Shown in pieces: positions 1-11,749 of a DNA stretch of 64,000 nt (within the stretch, counting starts at the first letter, position 1; each line of letters begins with the position of its first letter). Under the pieces are notes generated by a model. It made no database searches. It was not told the DNA's origin and saw nothing but the letters and a program-made list of their open reading frames with translations. The stretch covers positions 62,001-126,000 of the forward strand of contig CANJLL010000001.1 in NCBI GenBank assembly GCA_947475545.1. The letters are read 5' to 3'. Both the position numbers and the translations under genes were made by a program. The DNA is from Chloroflexota bacterium. GTDB taxonomy: Bacteria > Chloroflexota > Limnocylindria > Limnocylindrales > CSP1-4.

Positions 1-1620
1 GCGCGCCTCGGGTGGCAGGCGAGCGATGGCCTCGGCTTCGATCCGGTCGAGCGTGGCGCTCACCTCGGCCGGATCCACGACGTCGATGCGGCGCCGGAAC
101 GCGACCCGGTGGTCCACGCGGGGCGCGCTGGCGAGCAGGCCGAAGGCCGACAGGACCCCGGCGTCGGGCGGGATGATCACCGACCGGAACCCCAGCGCCG
201 TGGCCTGGCGGCAGGCATGCAGCGGGCCGGCACCCCCAAACGCGATCAGGTCGTAGCCGTGGGGATCCAGCCCTCGCCGGATCGTCATCAGCCGGGTCGC
301 CTGGATCATGGCCGAATCCGCGACATCCAGGATCGCGACCGCCGCATCCAGCGACGAGACGCCGAGCCGGTCGGCCAGTCGAGCGATGGCCGCGGCGGCC
401 GCCGCACCGTCGAGGGAGAGCCTGCCACCGGCCATCGACGTCGCGCCGATCCTGCCGAGGAAGACGTTCGCGTCCGTGACGGTCGGCTCTGTGCCGCCAC
501 GGCCGTAGCAGGCCGGCCCCGGGTCCGCCCCCGCGCTCCGCGGGCCGACCCGCAGGATGCCGCCCGGATCGATCCAGGCGATGCTCCCGCCGCCGGCGCC
601 GATCTCCACGAGGTCCATCACGGAGCCCAGGATCGGCAGCCCGCTGCCGTGTGCCACGGCCGAGCCCGAGCCGGCGCTGGAGCCGATCTCCCACGCCGTG
701 GTCTGCAGGGATTCGCCATCGTCGATCATGCCGACCTTGGCGGTCGTCCCGCCCATGTCGAGCGTGACGACATCGCGGCTGCCGACCAGGGCCGCGTAAT
801 GGCTGGCGGCCGCGAGGCCCGCCGCCGGCCCCGATTCGATGATCTCCACCGGCCGCTCGAGGGCGGTCGCCGCCGTGGCGAGGCCCCCGTTCGACTTCAT
901 CAGCCACAGCCCGGAGCTGGCCCCGCGATCGCGCAGGCCGGCCTCGATCGACGCGATGTAGCTCCCCACGACGGGTCCGACGTAGGCGTTGGCGACCGTG
1001 GTGCTGGCGCGCGGGTACTCGCGCATCTCCGGGGCGATCACGCTGGACAGCGAGATCGAGACGCCGGGGATCTCGTCGCGCAGGATCTCGGCGACCCGCT
1101 GCTCGTGGGTGGGGTTGACGTAGGCGTGCAGGAGGCAGACGGCGACCGACCGGATGCCCGACGCGCGGATCTGCGCGGCGGCCTCCCGAACCGAATCCTC
1201 GTCGAGCGGGAGCAGCACGCTCCCGTCGTAGCGCAGCCGTTCCCGGATCCCGAATGCCCACTCGCGGGCCACGAGCGGGAGCGGCTTGGTCGTGCGCAGG
1301 TCATACAGGTCGTGCCGGATCTGGCGGGCGATCTCCAGGACGTCCCGGAAGCCGTCGGTGGCGAGCAGCGCGGCGGGACCGCCGGTCCGGGTCAGGACGG
1401 CATTCGTCGCGACCGTCGTCGCGTGCAGGACGGACCGGCAGGCGCCGATCTGCACCCCAGCCAGCTCCAGCGCGATGTCGAGCGCGCGGAAGAACCCTTC
1501 CGATGGGTCGTGCGGCGTGGACAGGACCTTCCCGGTCCAGCGCTCGCCGGACTCCGTGTCGATGAGGACGACGTCCGTGAACGTCCCGCCGATGTCGATG
1601 GCGACCCGGAACCCGCTCAT
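1..1620 (-). CDS. hyuA: Hydantoinase/5-oxoprolinase subunit A (HyuA-1), C-terminus cut by window edge
   Basis: The 540 visible codons read from an ATG at 1620 and run off the left edge; the family usually has about 690-730 residues, so roughly 150-190 residues are missing. The N-terminus carries the DIGGTFTD phosphate-binding motif (residues 9-16), and DMGGTTAKVG lies near residue 287; both are typical of the ASKHA-type fold of HyuA, 5-oxoprolinase and acetone carboxylase subunits. The family uses ATP to activate an amide or enol oxygen. The ATG overlaps the stop of the upstream HyuB gene (ATGA), so the two chains are probably translationally coupled and form one enzyme. The block also contains the D-aminoacylase gene upstream, which points to blocked or cyclic amino-acid derivatives as substrates. 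The exact substrate cannot be told from sequence. Confidence 0.93.
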   Translation of the reverse strand, partial: MSGFRVAIDIGGTFTDVVLIDTESGERWTGKVLSTPHDPSEGFFRALDIALELAGVQIGACRSVLHATTVATNAVLTRTGGPAALLATDGFRDVLEIARQIRHDLYDLRTTKPLPLVAREWAFGIRERLRYDGSVLLPLDEDSVREAAAQIRASGIRSVAVCLLHAYVNPTHEQRVAEILRDEIPGVSISLSSVIAPEMREYPRASTTVANAYVGPVVGSYIASIEAGLRDRGASSGLWLMKSNGGLATAATALERPVEIIESGPAAGLAAASHYAALVGSRDVVTLDMGGTTAKVGMIDDGESLQTTAWEIGSSAGSGSAVAHGSGLPILGSVMDLVEIGAGGGSIAWIDPGGILRVGPRSAGADPGPACYGRGGTEPTVTDANVFLGRIGATSMAGGRLSLDGAAAAAAIARLADRLGVSSLDAAVAILDVADSAMIQATRLMTIRRGLDPHGYDLIAFGGAGPLHACRQATALGFRSVIIPPDAGVLSAFGLLASAPRVDHRVAFRRRIDVVDPAEVSATLDRIEAEAIARLPPEAR

Positions 1621-3350
1621 GACTGGATCTCCGTCGTGGGGTCGCTGCCGGGCGTCGCGCGTTCGGCGGCTGATGGCGGGCTGTCGACCGCAACGGCGTA
1701 CACCTCGCGTGCCCGCTGCGGGCTGATCCGGCCGGCGGCCACGTCCGCCCGGACGAGGTCCGGGTCGCGATCGCGGACGTCACCGTACCCTCCGCCGCCC
1801 GCCGTCTGGAGGCTCATCACCTCGCCGCCCCGGAGTGCGATGGTGAACTTGGCGGGGAAGCGGTCCGCCTTGCCGCCTGGATCGCGGAGGAAGTGGTTGG
1901 ACCGCGCGGGGCCGCCGCCGAACAGCCCCTGGGGGGCGAACCGGACCCGCTCGGTCATCACGGAGAAGGTGACGTCCCCTTCGAAGACGTAGTCGCGGCG
2001 CAGCCCCAGCCCGCCGCGCCAACGCCCCGGTCCCTCCGAGTCGGGGACCAGCTCGTAGCGCAGGAAGCGGACCGGGTAGTTGGACTCCGTCTCCTCGATG
2101 GGCGCGTTCTCGGTGTTCTGGACGTGCGGCTGGATGGCGTCGATCCCATCGAGCCCGCTCCGGCCGCCGTAGCCGCCGGCCTGCGTCTCGTAGTAGACGA
2201 AATAGCGACCGGTCCGCGGGTCGACGCCGCCGAACGAGATGTTCATCATCGACCCCTTCGAGTCGGCCGCGGCCAGCTCGGGCAACACCGTCGCGAACGC
2301 ACGGAGGCAGGTCTCGGTGAGGCGTCCCACCGTGTCGGCCCCAGCGCCGATCGCCGCCGGCCGGACCGAGTCCACCACCGAGCCGGGCGTGGTGATGACG
2401 TCGATCACCTGGTAGAAGCCGTCGTTGATCGGCAGGTCGGGGTCGATCTGGCAGCGCAGCGCGTAGGCGCAGGCCGACAGCGTCCCGCCGCGCGTGGTGT
2501 TGATCGACGAGGGGCGCTGGGCGTCGCAGCCCGTCAGGTCGAAGGTCACCTTCTCGTCGGTGATCGTGATCCGGGCCGTGATCTTGACCGGCTCGTCGGT
2601 CATCCCGTCGTCGTCCAGGTAGTCGGTCGCCTCGATCGTGCCCCGCGGCAGGTGGGCGATGGCCGCCACGGACCGGCGATGGGTGTACTCGAGGAGGTCG
2701 TCGATGCCGCGCCGGACGGCCGGCCGCCCGCGCTCCGCGATCAGCTCCGAGAAGCGGCGAAGGCCCACCGACACGCTGCCCAGCTGGGCGCGCAGATCGC
2801 CCTCCGCCTCGCGCGGCGACCGGACGTTCTCCAGGAGCATCGCCAGGACGCTCCGATCGATCACCCCGTCGTGCAGCACGCGGACGGGCGGGATGATCAA
2901 CCCCTCCTGGTATTGCTCGCGGTGGAGCCCGATGCTCCCCGGAGTCCCACCGCCCACGTCGACGTGGTGGGCCATCGCGACGGCGTACGCGAATGGCTCG
3001 CCGTCGATCATCAGCGGCGCCACGAGGCAGACGTCGTTGAGGTGGAGCCCGCCCAGGTGCCCCTGGTTGCACAGGATCGCGTCGCCGGCCTCGAGCGGCC
3101 CGTCGTACGTGGCGAGGATGGCGGGCACAAACGTGGCGAGCGTGCCGAGATGGATGGGCTGCGCGAAGGACTGCGCGATCGTCCGGGCCCGGCTGTCGAA
3201 CAGGGAGCACGAGAAGTCGAGGCGGGTCTTGATGTTCGTCGAATAGGCCGCCTTGCGCAGGGTCACGCTCATCTCGTCGGTGATGCCGACCAGGGCGTGC
3301 CGGAAGATCTCCAGGCGGAGGGCGTCGGTCGGGGCGAGCGGGCCTGTCAC
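1617..3350 (-). CDS. hyuB: Hydantoinase/5-oxoprolinase subunit B (HyuB-1)
   Basis: A 577-residue HyuB subunit, the partner of HyuA in hydantoinase, oxoprolinase and ketone carboxylase complexes. The N-terminal signature YSTNIKTR (about residues 36-43) followed by DFSC, the HHVDVGGG segment near residue 130 and the Gly-rich GGGGYG stretch near residue 518 are shared with the HyuB proteins at 33.4 and 40.1 kb. I chose the GTG at 3350 because AAAGGA lies 10-11 bases upstream; an ATG-started extension to 3446 adds about 30 residues with no family similarity and overlaps the preceding D-aminoacylase gene. The stop overlaps the HyuA start by four bases. The gene order D-aminoacylase, HyuB, HyuA with a 28-base gap suggests one transcript. 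Confidence 0.93.
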   Translation of the reverse strand: MTGPLAPTDALRLEIFRHALVGITDEMSVTLRKAAYSTNIKTRLDFSCSLFDSRARTIAQSFAQPIHLGTLATFVPAILATYDGPLEAGDAILCNQGHLGGLHLNDVCLVAPLMIDGEPFAYAVAMAHHVDVGGGTPGSIGLHREQYQEGLIIPPVRVLHDGVIDRSVLAMLLENVRSPREAEGDLRAQLGSVSVGLRRFSELIAERGRPAVRRGIDDLLEYTHRRSVAAIAHLPRGTIEATDYLDDDGMTDEPVKITARITITDEKVTFDLTGCDAQRPSSINTTRGGTLSACAYALRCQIDPDLPINDGFYQVIDVITTPGSVVDSVRPAAIGAGADTVGRLTETCLRAFATVLPELAAADSKGSMMNISFGGVDPRTGRYFVYYETQAGGYGGRSGLDGIDAIQPHVQNTENAPIEETESNYPVRFLRYELVPDSEGPGRWRGGLGLRRDYVFEGDVTFSVMTERVRFAPQGLFGGGPARSNHFLRDPGGKADRFPAKFTIALRGGEVMSLQTAGGGGYGDVRDRDPDLVRADVAAGRISPQRAREVYAVAVDSPPSAAERATPGSDPTTEIQS

Positions 3351-3378
3351 GTGACGGGAGTCCTTTCGTGCGTCGTGC

Positions 3379-4989
3379 TCATCGGCGAAGGGCGCGTCCG
3401 GCCCGGACGCCGGTAATCTGTCGGTTCTCCACGGCGAAGGCGCCATTGACCAGGACGTGGCGCATGCCTTCCGCCAGCCGGTTGGGCTCCTCGAAGCTGC
3501 CCGTGGCGTGCATGGCGGCGGGGTCGAAGACGGCGAGGTCGGCCCGCGCGCCCACCCGAACCGTGCCCCGGTCCGTGATGCCGATCTGCCCGGCCGGGAG
3601 CCCCGTCAGCCGGTGGATCGCGGCCTCCAGGGTGACTGCTCGCCGCGCCCGGACCACGGTCTCCAGGTACCACGCCGCCCACGTGAAGGCCCCGTGGAAG
3701 ACATGGTGGCCGATCGGGCCGTCCGGGCTGAACGTGGTGGCGTCGGAGCTGGGCGAGCAGCGCGGATGGGCCGCGGCGGCGGCGATCTGGTCCACGGTGT
3801 ACGACCACCCAATGCACATCGGGCCGTCCACGCGCTCGGCATGGGCGGCCAGGACGTCGAAGATGACGTCACGCGGGTCGCGCCCCGGCCCTGCCAGGTC
3901 GGCCACGCTCCGGCCGGCCACCTCCGGGGTGTTGGGCGCGTCCACGATGAAGACGCCCCCGTAGCCGCGGATCCCGAAGCTGTCGACGATGCTGCGATGC
4001 CCGCGCAGCTCGGCCCGGCGGTCGCGGAGGACGGCGCGGACCAGGGACGGTCCACCGTCCACGACCCAACGGGGGAGTGCGACGCTCAGGTTGGTGAACC
4101 CGAACAGCCGGGTGTGGACGTCGAAGGCGACCCGCAGGCCCGCGGCCGCGGCATCGTCGATCGCCGCCATCGACCGTTCGAGCGCATCCGCGGGGGCCCC
4201 GGGCCGGGGCACCAGGTGGGAGACCTGGAGGCGCGCGCCGGAACGCCGCGCGGTGTCGATGGCCTCCTGGACCGCCTCGACCGCGCGGACGTCCTTGTTC
4301 CTCGTGTGCGAGGCGTACAGGCCGTCGCGCCGGGCCACGATGCGGCACAGGTCGTCGATCTCGCCCGGGTCCACGCCGCCCTCGATGGGGTACTCCAGCC
4401 CCGTCGAGAAGCCAAAGGCTCCGGCGTCCAGGGACGCCTCGAGGAGCCGCCGCATGGCACGTCGCTCGTCGGGCGTGGCGTCGGCCGCGGCGTCGGCCAT
4501 GGCGGTGAGCCGGAGCGTCCCATGCGGGACGAGCGCGGCGACGTTGATGGCCGGCCGGGCGGCGTCCAGTGCGTCGAGGTAGCCGGCGACCCCTGTCCAC
4601 GGCATGGGCCAACCCGGCTCATACCCATAGATGTTGTCCGCGTGGCGCTCCGGGCGGTCGATCGGCGCACACCCGTGGCCGCAGTTGCCCACGAGCTCCG
4701 TGGTCACGCCCTGGGCAATGGCGCTTGCGGCCTGGGGGTCGATGACGACCGTGAGGTCCGAGTGGCTGTGGATGTCGATGAAGCCGGGCGTCACGACGCA
4801 GCCGCTTGCGTCCACGAGGCGCGCCGACTCGGCGCCGCCCAGGTCGGGCGCGATGGCGACGATCCGGTCGCCCCGAATTCCGACGTCGCCGCGGACCGCC
4901 GGCGACCCGGAGCCGTCGATGATGAGCCCGCCGCGCAGGACGACCTCGGGTCGCCCGCCGATCACGCTCTCGAGGTGGGATGGATCCAT
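3379..4989 (-). CDS. N-acyl-D-amino-acid deacylase (D-aminoacylase family amidohydrolase)
   Basis: A 536-residue protein of the amidohydrolase superfamily. The metal motif HSHSD lies at residues 74-78, followed by the VGNCGHG segment whose Cys is a zinc ligand in D-aminoacylases, then YASHTRNK and QVSHL with the further His ligands, and SSDAT with a candidate catalytic Asp. The family removes N-acyl groups from D-amino acids or cleaves related N-acyl linkages. It is first in the minus-strand block ending in HyuB-HyuA. The ATG at 4989 has no good Shine-Dalgarno sequence; a TATCAT box ends 11 bases upstream, so the message may have a very short leader. A longer reading frame extends far upstream only because the opposite strand codes for HyuA-2. 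Confidence 0.9.
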   Translation of the reverse strand: MDPSHLESVIGGRPEVVLRGGLIIDGSGSPAVRGDVGIRGDRIVAIAPDLGGAESARLVDASGCVVTPGFIDIHSHSDLTVVIDPQAASAIAQGVTTELVGNCGHGCAPIDRPERHADNIYGYEPGWPMPWTGVAGYLDALDAARPAINVAALVPHGTLRLTAMADAAADATPDERRAMRRLLEASLDAGAFGFSTGLEYPIEGGVDPGEIDDLCRIVARRDGLYASHTRNKDVRAVEAVQEAIDTARRSGARLQVSHLVPRPGAPADALERSMAAIDDAAAAGLRVAFDVHTRLFGFTNLSVALPRWVVDGGPSLVRAVLRDRRAELRGHRSIVDSFGIRGYGGVFIVDAPNTPEVAGRSVADLAGPGRDPRDVIFDVLAAHAERVDGPMCIGWSYTVDQIAAAAAHPRCSPSSDATTFSPDGPIGHHVFHGAFTWAAWYLETVVRARRAVTLEAAIHRLTGLPAGQIGITDRGTVRVGARADLAVFDPAAMHATGSFEEPNRLAEGMRHVLVNGAFAVENRQITGVRAGRALRR

Positions 4990-4999
4990 CGCGGGAGGA

Positions 5000-5013
5000 T
5001 ATGATACCGGTAT
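5000..5013. promoter_or_regulatory. Divergent promoter/operator with palindrome ATACCGGTAT
   Basis: The 51-base gap between the D-aminoacylase gene (minus) and HyuA-2 (plus) holds the perfect 10-base palindrome ATACCGGTAT at 5004-5013. Overlapping it are TATGAT (5000-5005, plus strand) and TATCAT (5006-5001, minus strand), both plausible -10 boxes. No -35 box is clear on either side. One regulator bound here could control both Hyu blocks; this is inferred from position and symmetry only. Confidence 0.4.
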
Positions 5014-5040
5014 GGCGTCTGCCGACCGCATCCGCGCCTG

Positions 5041-7116
5041 ATGGACAAGCTCCCGGGGGCGCCGACGGCCCGCATCGGTGCCGACATCGGCGGGACATTC
5101 ACCGACGTCGCGCTGGTCGACGGCAACGGCCGCCTTGCCATCCACAAGGTGGTCTCCACGCCGCCGGACTTCGGGCGCGCGGTCGCCGAGGTCGTCGAGC
5201 GGCTGCAGCACGACGGCGCCCTGGGGCCCGAGACCGAGGTGATCCACGGGACCACCGTCGCCACCAACGCCATCCTCGAGCGACGAGGCGCCCGGACCGC
5301 CCTGCTCACCACGGAAGGCTTCCGGGACGTGCTCGAGCTTCGCCGCGCCCGGGCGCCCGAGCTCTATGACGCCCGCTACGTCCCGCCCCCGCCGCTCGTG
5401 GACCGCCGCTGGCGGATCGGGCTCCGGGAGCGCATCGGCCCCGAGGGACAGGTCCTGGTCCCCATCGATGAGGCGGAGGTGCGCCGCGTCATCGCGTTCC
5501 TGGCGGCCGAGGGCGTCGAGTCCATCGCGGTCTGCCTGCTCCACTCGTTCCGCAACCCGTCCCACGAGCGGCTGATCGGGCGGCTCCTGGAGGAGACCGC
5601 CGCGTACACCTCGCTGTCCGTCGACCTGCTCCCGGTCATCGGCGAGTACGAGCGGACCAGCACCACCGTGGTCAATGCCTACATCGGGCCGGTCGTCTCG
5701 CGCTACGTGCTGGACCTGGCCGCCGACCTCCGCCGGATCGCCGGCATCGGCCGCCTGCAGGTCATGCAGTCGAGCGGTGGCCTCATGTCGGCCGCCCGGG
5801 CGGCTCGCCAGCCCGCCCAGATCGTGGAGTCCGGGCCGGCCGGCGGCGTGATCGCCGGCGTCCGGCTGGGTGAGGTCTCGGCCGCCCGCGACCTGATCTG
5901 CCTGGACATGGGCGGCACCACGGCCAAGGCCAGCGTGATCGAGGGCGGCGTCCCGACGCTCACGAGCGAGTACGAGGTCGGCTCCGGCATCTCGCTGTCG
6001 AGCCAGATGTCCAAGGGGCGCGGCTACGCGCTGAAGGTGCCCGTCCTCGACATCGCGGAGGTCGGGGCCGGCGGCGGCAGCATCGTCACGGCCGACCCGC
6101 TCGGGACCATCCTGGTCGGGCCGCACAGCGCCGGCGCCGTGCCGGGCCCGGTCTGCTACGCGGCCGGCGGCACCCACGCCACCGTGACCGACGCGAACGT
6201 CGTCCTGGGCTTCGTCAATCCGGAGGCCATCGCCGGTGGGTCGCGGGCCATCCACCCGGACCTGGCGCACCGGGCGATCCGCGACGATGTGGCCTCGCCC
6301 CTGGGCCTGTCGGTGGAGGCTGCCGCGCACGGTGTGTTCGGGGTGGCCACCGCGACCATGGCCCGGGCCGTCAAGGCCGTCACGACGTACCGGGGTCGCG
6401 ACCCGCGTGACTTCGTCCTGCTGGCCTTCGGCGGCAACGGGCCCATCTTCGCCGCCGCCCTCGCGGAATCGCTCGGGATGCGCCACGTCAGGATCCCAGC
6501 CGCGGCCGGGGTCTTCTCCGCCCTCGGGCTGCTCGAGGCCGAGGAGGCCTGGCATCTCAGCCAGTCGGTCTTCGCGGTGTCGGCGGCGCTCGATCCGGAC
6601 GACCTGGTCCGGCACTACCGCGTGCTGGAGCGCCGGCTCCTCGACGAGCTCGCCGAGGGTGACACCCGTGCGGTCGAGATCACGTGGGGCGCGGACGTTC
6701 GGTACGCGGGGCAGGGCTACGACCTGACGATCCCGGTCGACCGGACGGGCGCGCCCGGCGACCTGGTCGCCCGCCTCCGCGAGACCTTCCACGTGACGCA
6801 CGCCAGGGCGTACGGCCACGCGTCCGAGTCGGACGAGATCGAGCTGGTCAACGTCCGCGTCACGGGACGGCTGCCCCGGTCGGGTGCCATCTCGCGGGCG
6901 ACGGAGGCGAGCGCCCGGCCGGCCTCGTCCCGGTCGATCTGGCTGGGCCCGCGGCTGGGCCGCCACCTGGCGCCCGTCCTGGATCGCGCCGACCTGCGCA
7001 TGCCGGTCATGGGACCCGTGCTCATCGAGGAGCCCGACACCACCACCGTCGTCCCACCCGGCTGGTCCGCCCGGCTCGACGAGCAGAACACGATCGTCAT
7101 GGAGCACGTGGCGTGA
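5041..7116 (+). CDS. hyuA: Hydantoinase/5-oxoprolinase subunit A (HyuA-2), divergent clade
   Basis: A full-length 691-residue HyuA. DIGGTFTD is at residues 15-22 and DMGGTTAKAS near residue 289. It differs from the other three HyuA proteins of the window: where they read ARQIR or GRQIR followed by LYDL/LYNL, this one reads RRARAPELYD, and it has FGGNGP where they have FGGAGP. It is followed by its HyuB with a GTGA overlap, the reverse of the B-then-A order of the other pairs. This suggests a different sub-family and probably a different substrate. The start has no clear ribosome binding site; it is the only start that fits the family N-terminus. Confidence 0.93.
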   Translation: MDKLPGAPTARIGADIGGTFTDVALVDGNGRLAIHKVVSTPPDFGRAVAEVVERLQHDGALGPETEVIHGTTVATNAILERRGARTALLTTEGFRDVLELRRARAPELYDARYVPPPPLVDRRWRIGLRERIGPEGQVLVPIDEAEVRRVIAFLAAEGVESIAVCLLHSFRNPSHERLIGRLLEETAAYTSLSVDLLPVIGEYERTSTTVVNAYIGPVVSRYVLDLAADLRRIAGIGRLQVMQSSGGLMSAARAARQPAQIVESGPAGGVIAGVRLGEVSAARDLICLDMGGTTAKASVIEGGVPTLTSEYEVGSGISLSSQMSKGRGYALKVPVLDIAEVGAGGGSIVTADPLGTILVGPHSAGAVPGPVCYAAGGTHATVTDANVVLGFVNPEAIAGGSRAIHPDLAHRAIRDDVASPLGLSVEAAAHGVFGVATATMARAVKAVTTYRGRDPRDFVLLAFGGNGPIFAAALAESLGMRHVRIPAAAGVFSALGLLEAEEAWHLSQSVFAVSAALDPDDLVRHYRVLERRLLDELAEGDTRAVEITWGADVRYAGQGYDLTIPVDRTGAPGDLVARLRETFHVTHARAYGHASESDEIELVNVRVTGRLPRSGAISRATEASARPASSRSIWLGPRLGRHLAPVLDRADLRMPVMGPVLIEEPDTTTVVPPGWSARLDEQNTIVMEHVA

Positions 7117-8867
7117 GCGGGGACGGCGGCACGGGCGCGCACGGGGCCCCGCTCGACCAGGATCCGGCCACGCTCGAGATCGTCCGCCACGCGCTCGGTT
7201 CGGTGGCTGATGAGATGGCGCTGATCATCGCCCGGACCGCCTACTCGGCCACGGTCCGCGACGCCCTGGACTACTCCACGGGGATCCTGAACGCCGACGG
7301 CGAGCTGGTCGCCCAGGGCCTGGGGATCGCCCTCCACCTGGGGTCGTTCCCGTCGGCTGTGGGCCGAATCGTCGAGACCTACGGTCCCACCCTCCAGCCC
7401 GGCGACGTGTTCATCCTGAACGACCCGTATGGCTGGGGCGGCATCCACCTGCCCGACATCTACATCATCAAGCCGATCTTCCACCGGCGCTCGGTGCTGG
7501 CCTTCGCCGCGACCGTCGCCCACCACACCGACGTGGGCGGCCTGATCCCCGGGAGCAACTCGACCACGACCACGGAGATCTTCCAGGAGGGGATCCGCCT
7601 GCCGGGGGTCCGCCTGTACGAGGGGGGGCGCCTCAACCAGGCCATCCTCGACATCATCGCCGCCAACGTCCGGGTGCCGCACAAGGTGCTGGGCGACCTC
7701 CGGGCCCAGCTCGCCGCGGTCGACGCCGGCGAACGCGGCTACCTCGACCTGGTTCGCCGCTACGGCGCCGACGGCCTGGCCGCGCTCGAGGAGGCCCTCC
7801 TGAACCTGGCCGAGCGGATGGCGCGGCGCGAGATCGCCTCGTTCCCCGACGGCGTCTACCGGCAGGTCGCCTGGATCGACAACGACAGCGTGGATCCCGG
7901 CCCGGTCCGCATCGAGGTCGCGGTCACCATCGCGGGCGACACGATCAAGGTCGACCTGGCCGGCACCTCCCCGCAGGTCAGGGGCGGCATCAACTCGCCG
8001 CTCCCGTTCACCAAGTCGGCGGTCTATGCCGCGACCCGCCTCGTCCTCGACCGGTCGATCCCGAACTCGGCCGGCTACTTCCGGGCGATCGAGGTGGTGG
8101 CCCCGGCGGCCAGCGTCGTCAACCCCGACTTCCCGGCCGCCTGCGGCGCGCGCGGGATCACCGGCTTCCGGGTCATGGACGCGGTGACCGGCGCGCTTGC
8201 ACAGGCTGTCCCCGACCGCGTGCCGGCGGACGGTGAGGGGGGCAACACGCTGGTCTCCATCGGGGCCAACGACCAGGCAGGGCAGCCGTTCGTGTTCATC
8301 GAGATGTTCTGTGGGTCGCGCGGTGCGGGGCAAGGCTACGACGGCCCGGCCGGCGTCCCACACCCGGGCTCGAACAACGCCAACCTGCCGATCGAGATCG
8401 CGGAGAGCACGTACCCGGTCAGGTACCGGGAGTACGGGTTGGTCCAGGACTCCGCCGGCCCCGGGCAGTGGCGCGGCGCCCCGGCCCTGGTCCGCGACTT
8501 CGACTACCTGGGCTCGGACGGGCAGGTCCAGGTCCGCTCCGACAAGCGCGACCATCCGCCCTTCGGGCTGGCCGGCGGGGGACCCGGCAGGCGGTCGATG
8601 ACGACGGTGGATCACGCGGGCGAGATCACGGAGCGCCCGGTCATGGGCCCTTCGCCCATCCTGACCGGGGACCGGTTCCGGCACGAGCTGGCCAGCGGCG
8701 CGGGTTGGGGGAATCCCTTGGCGCGCGACCCCGACGCGGTCCTGCGCGACGTCCGGAACGGGGTCATCAGCGCCGCGAAGGCAAGCCAGGACTACGGGGT
8801 GGTGATCAGCCCGGCCGGCACGGTCGATGCGCCGGCGACCGAGGCCGCAAGGGGCGCTCGGCGCTAG
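7113..8867 (+). CDS. hyuB: Hydantoinase/5-oxoprolinase subunit B (HyuB-2), divergent clade
   Basis: A 584-residue HyuB subunit starting at a GTG that overlaps the HyuA-2 stop (GTGA), with GGAG eight bases upstream inside the HyuA end. The N-terminal signature is RTAYSATVRDALDYS rather than the YSTNIKTR form of the other three HyuB proteins, and the region near residue 110 reads NDPYGWGGIHLPD. HHTDVGG follows near residue 140. It should form a complex with HyuA-2. The two-gene unit ends in a 404-base gap, facing the convergent E1 gene. Substrate unknown. Confidence 0.93.
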   Translation: MSGDGGTGAHGAPLDQDPATLEIVRHALGSVADEMALIIARTAYSATVRDALDYSTGILNADGELVAQGLGIALHLGSFPSAVGRIVETYGPTLQPGDVFILNDPYGWGGIHLPDIYIIKPIFHRRSVLAFAATVAHHTDVGGLIPGSNSTTTTEIFQEGIRLPGVRLYEGGRLNQAILDIIAANVRVPHKVLGDLRAQLAAVDAGERGYLDLVRRYGADGLAALEEALLNLAERMARREIASFPDGVYRQVAWIDNDSVDPGPVRIEVAVTIAGDTIKVDLAGTSPQVRGGINSPLPFTKSAVYAATRLVLDRSIPNSAGYFRAIEVVAPAASVVNPDFPAACGARGITGFRVMDAVTGALAQAVPDRVPADGEGGNTLVSIGANDQAGQPFVFIEMFCGSRGAGQGYDGPAGVPHPGSNNANLPIEIAESTYPVRYREYGLVQDSAGPGQWRGAPALVRDFDYLGSDGQVQVRSDKRDHPPFGLAGGGPGRRSMTTVDHAGEITERPVMGPSPILTGDRFRHELASGAGWGNPLARDPDAVLRDVRNGVISAAKASQDYGVVISPAGTVDAPATEAARGARR

Positions 8868-9177
8868 CGGAGTAGCGGCGCGGCGTGCGAAGGCCCGGCT
8901 CCTGCCAGCGAACTGCCGCTATTCACACCCCGTGAGGACTACGCGGGTTGCCGCCCCTCCCCGGACTCGCCGCGTCTCCGAAACATGCCCACGCGAGCGT
9001 GCGCCGGCACGAATGTCGCCGTGGCAGCGGAGCCTGCCGGTCAACGTGACGTCCTGATCCTCCGGAGTCCTCACCCCATGGGAATTGCGAGAACTGCCGG
9101 CGGCGCGGATGGCCTTCACGGACGCCCTGCGCTCGCGGTCAACTGACGGACCCGTTTCGGCGCCGTGTCCGTGACCT

Positions 9178-9201
9178 GGAGGGGTCGGCGGAGGGGTCGG
9201 C
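9178..9201. repeat. Tandem repeat, two copies of GGAGGGGTCGGC
   Basis: Two exact 12-base copies lie head to tail at 9178-9189 and 9190-9201, inside the loop of the larger inverted repeat. Confidence 0.85.
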
Positions 9202-9219
9202 GTGCGCCGCGCGGCGCAC
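9202..9219. repeat. Perfect 18-base palindrome
   Basis: GTGCGCCGC is followed directly by its reverse complement GCGGCGCAC. The same half-site GCGGCGCAC occurs again at 9251-9259 within the right arm of the surrounding inverted repeat. Confidence 0.85.
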
Positions 9220-9271
9220 GACGGACAGCGTTCCTGGCCACGGACACGGCGCGGCGCACCCGAAACGCGCG

Positions 9272-11731
<2,460 letters not shown>

Positions 11732-11749
11732 CGTTCCGGCTACTCCACG

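Larger units (their letters stand above)
9153..9267. repeat. Long imperfect inverted repeat between convergent genes
   Basis: The left arm CGTTTCGGCGCCGTGTCCGTG (9153-9173) is inverted on the right as CACGGACACGGCG (9239-9251) and, after an 8-base insertion, CCGAAACG (9260-9267). The loop of about 65 bases contains the tandem repeat and the palindrome listed below. The right arm ends just before the stop codon of the E1 gene. It may act as a bidirectional terminator or be a small repeat element. Confidence 0.6.
8868..9271. other. 404-base intergenic region between convergent genes, no gene seen
   Basis: No reading frame here looks coding. The right half holds nested inverted and direct repeats, listed separately. 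The left half shows only weak symmetry: GTGAGGACT near 8932 is inverted as AGTCCTCAC near 9066, and GAACTGCCG occurs directly repeated near 8910 and 9091. It lies between two stop codons, so the repeats probably end or separate the two transcripts. Confidence 0.5.

Noticed and set aside
1893-3416. A 507-codon plus-strand frame opposite HyuB-1
   Set aside because: Composition is that of an antisense frame (Arg, Asp, Gly, Val rich) and no domain is seen, while the minus strand encodes HyuB.
4990-7107. A long N-terminal extension of the minus-strand D-aminoacylase
   Set aside because: It lies antisense to HyuA-2, which has all family motifs, and its own translation is low-complexity. The enzyme starts at 4989.
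9153-9267. Insertion-sequence or CRISPR-like remains
   Set aside because: There is no transposase fragment, no target-site duplication and no regular spacer; the repeats are too few and too close.
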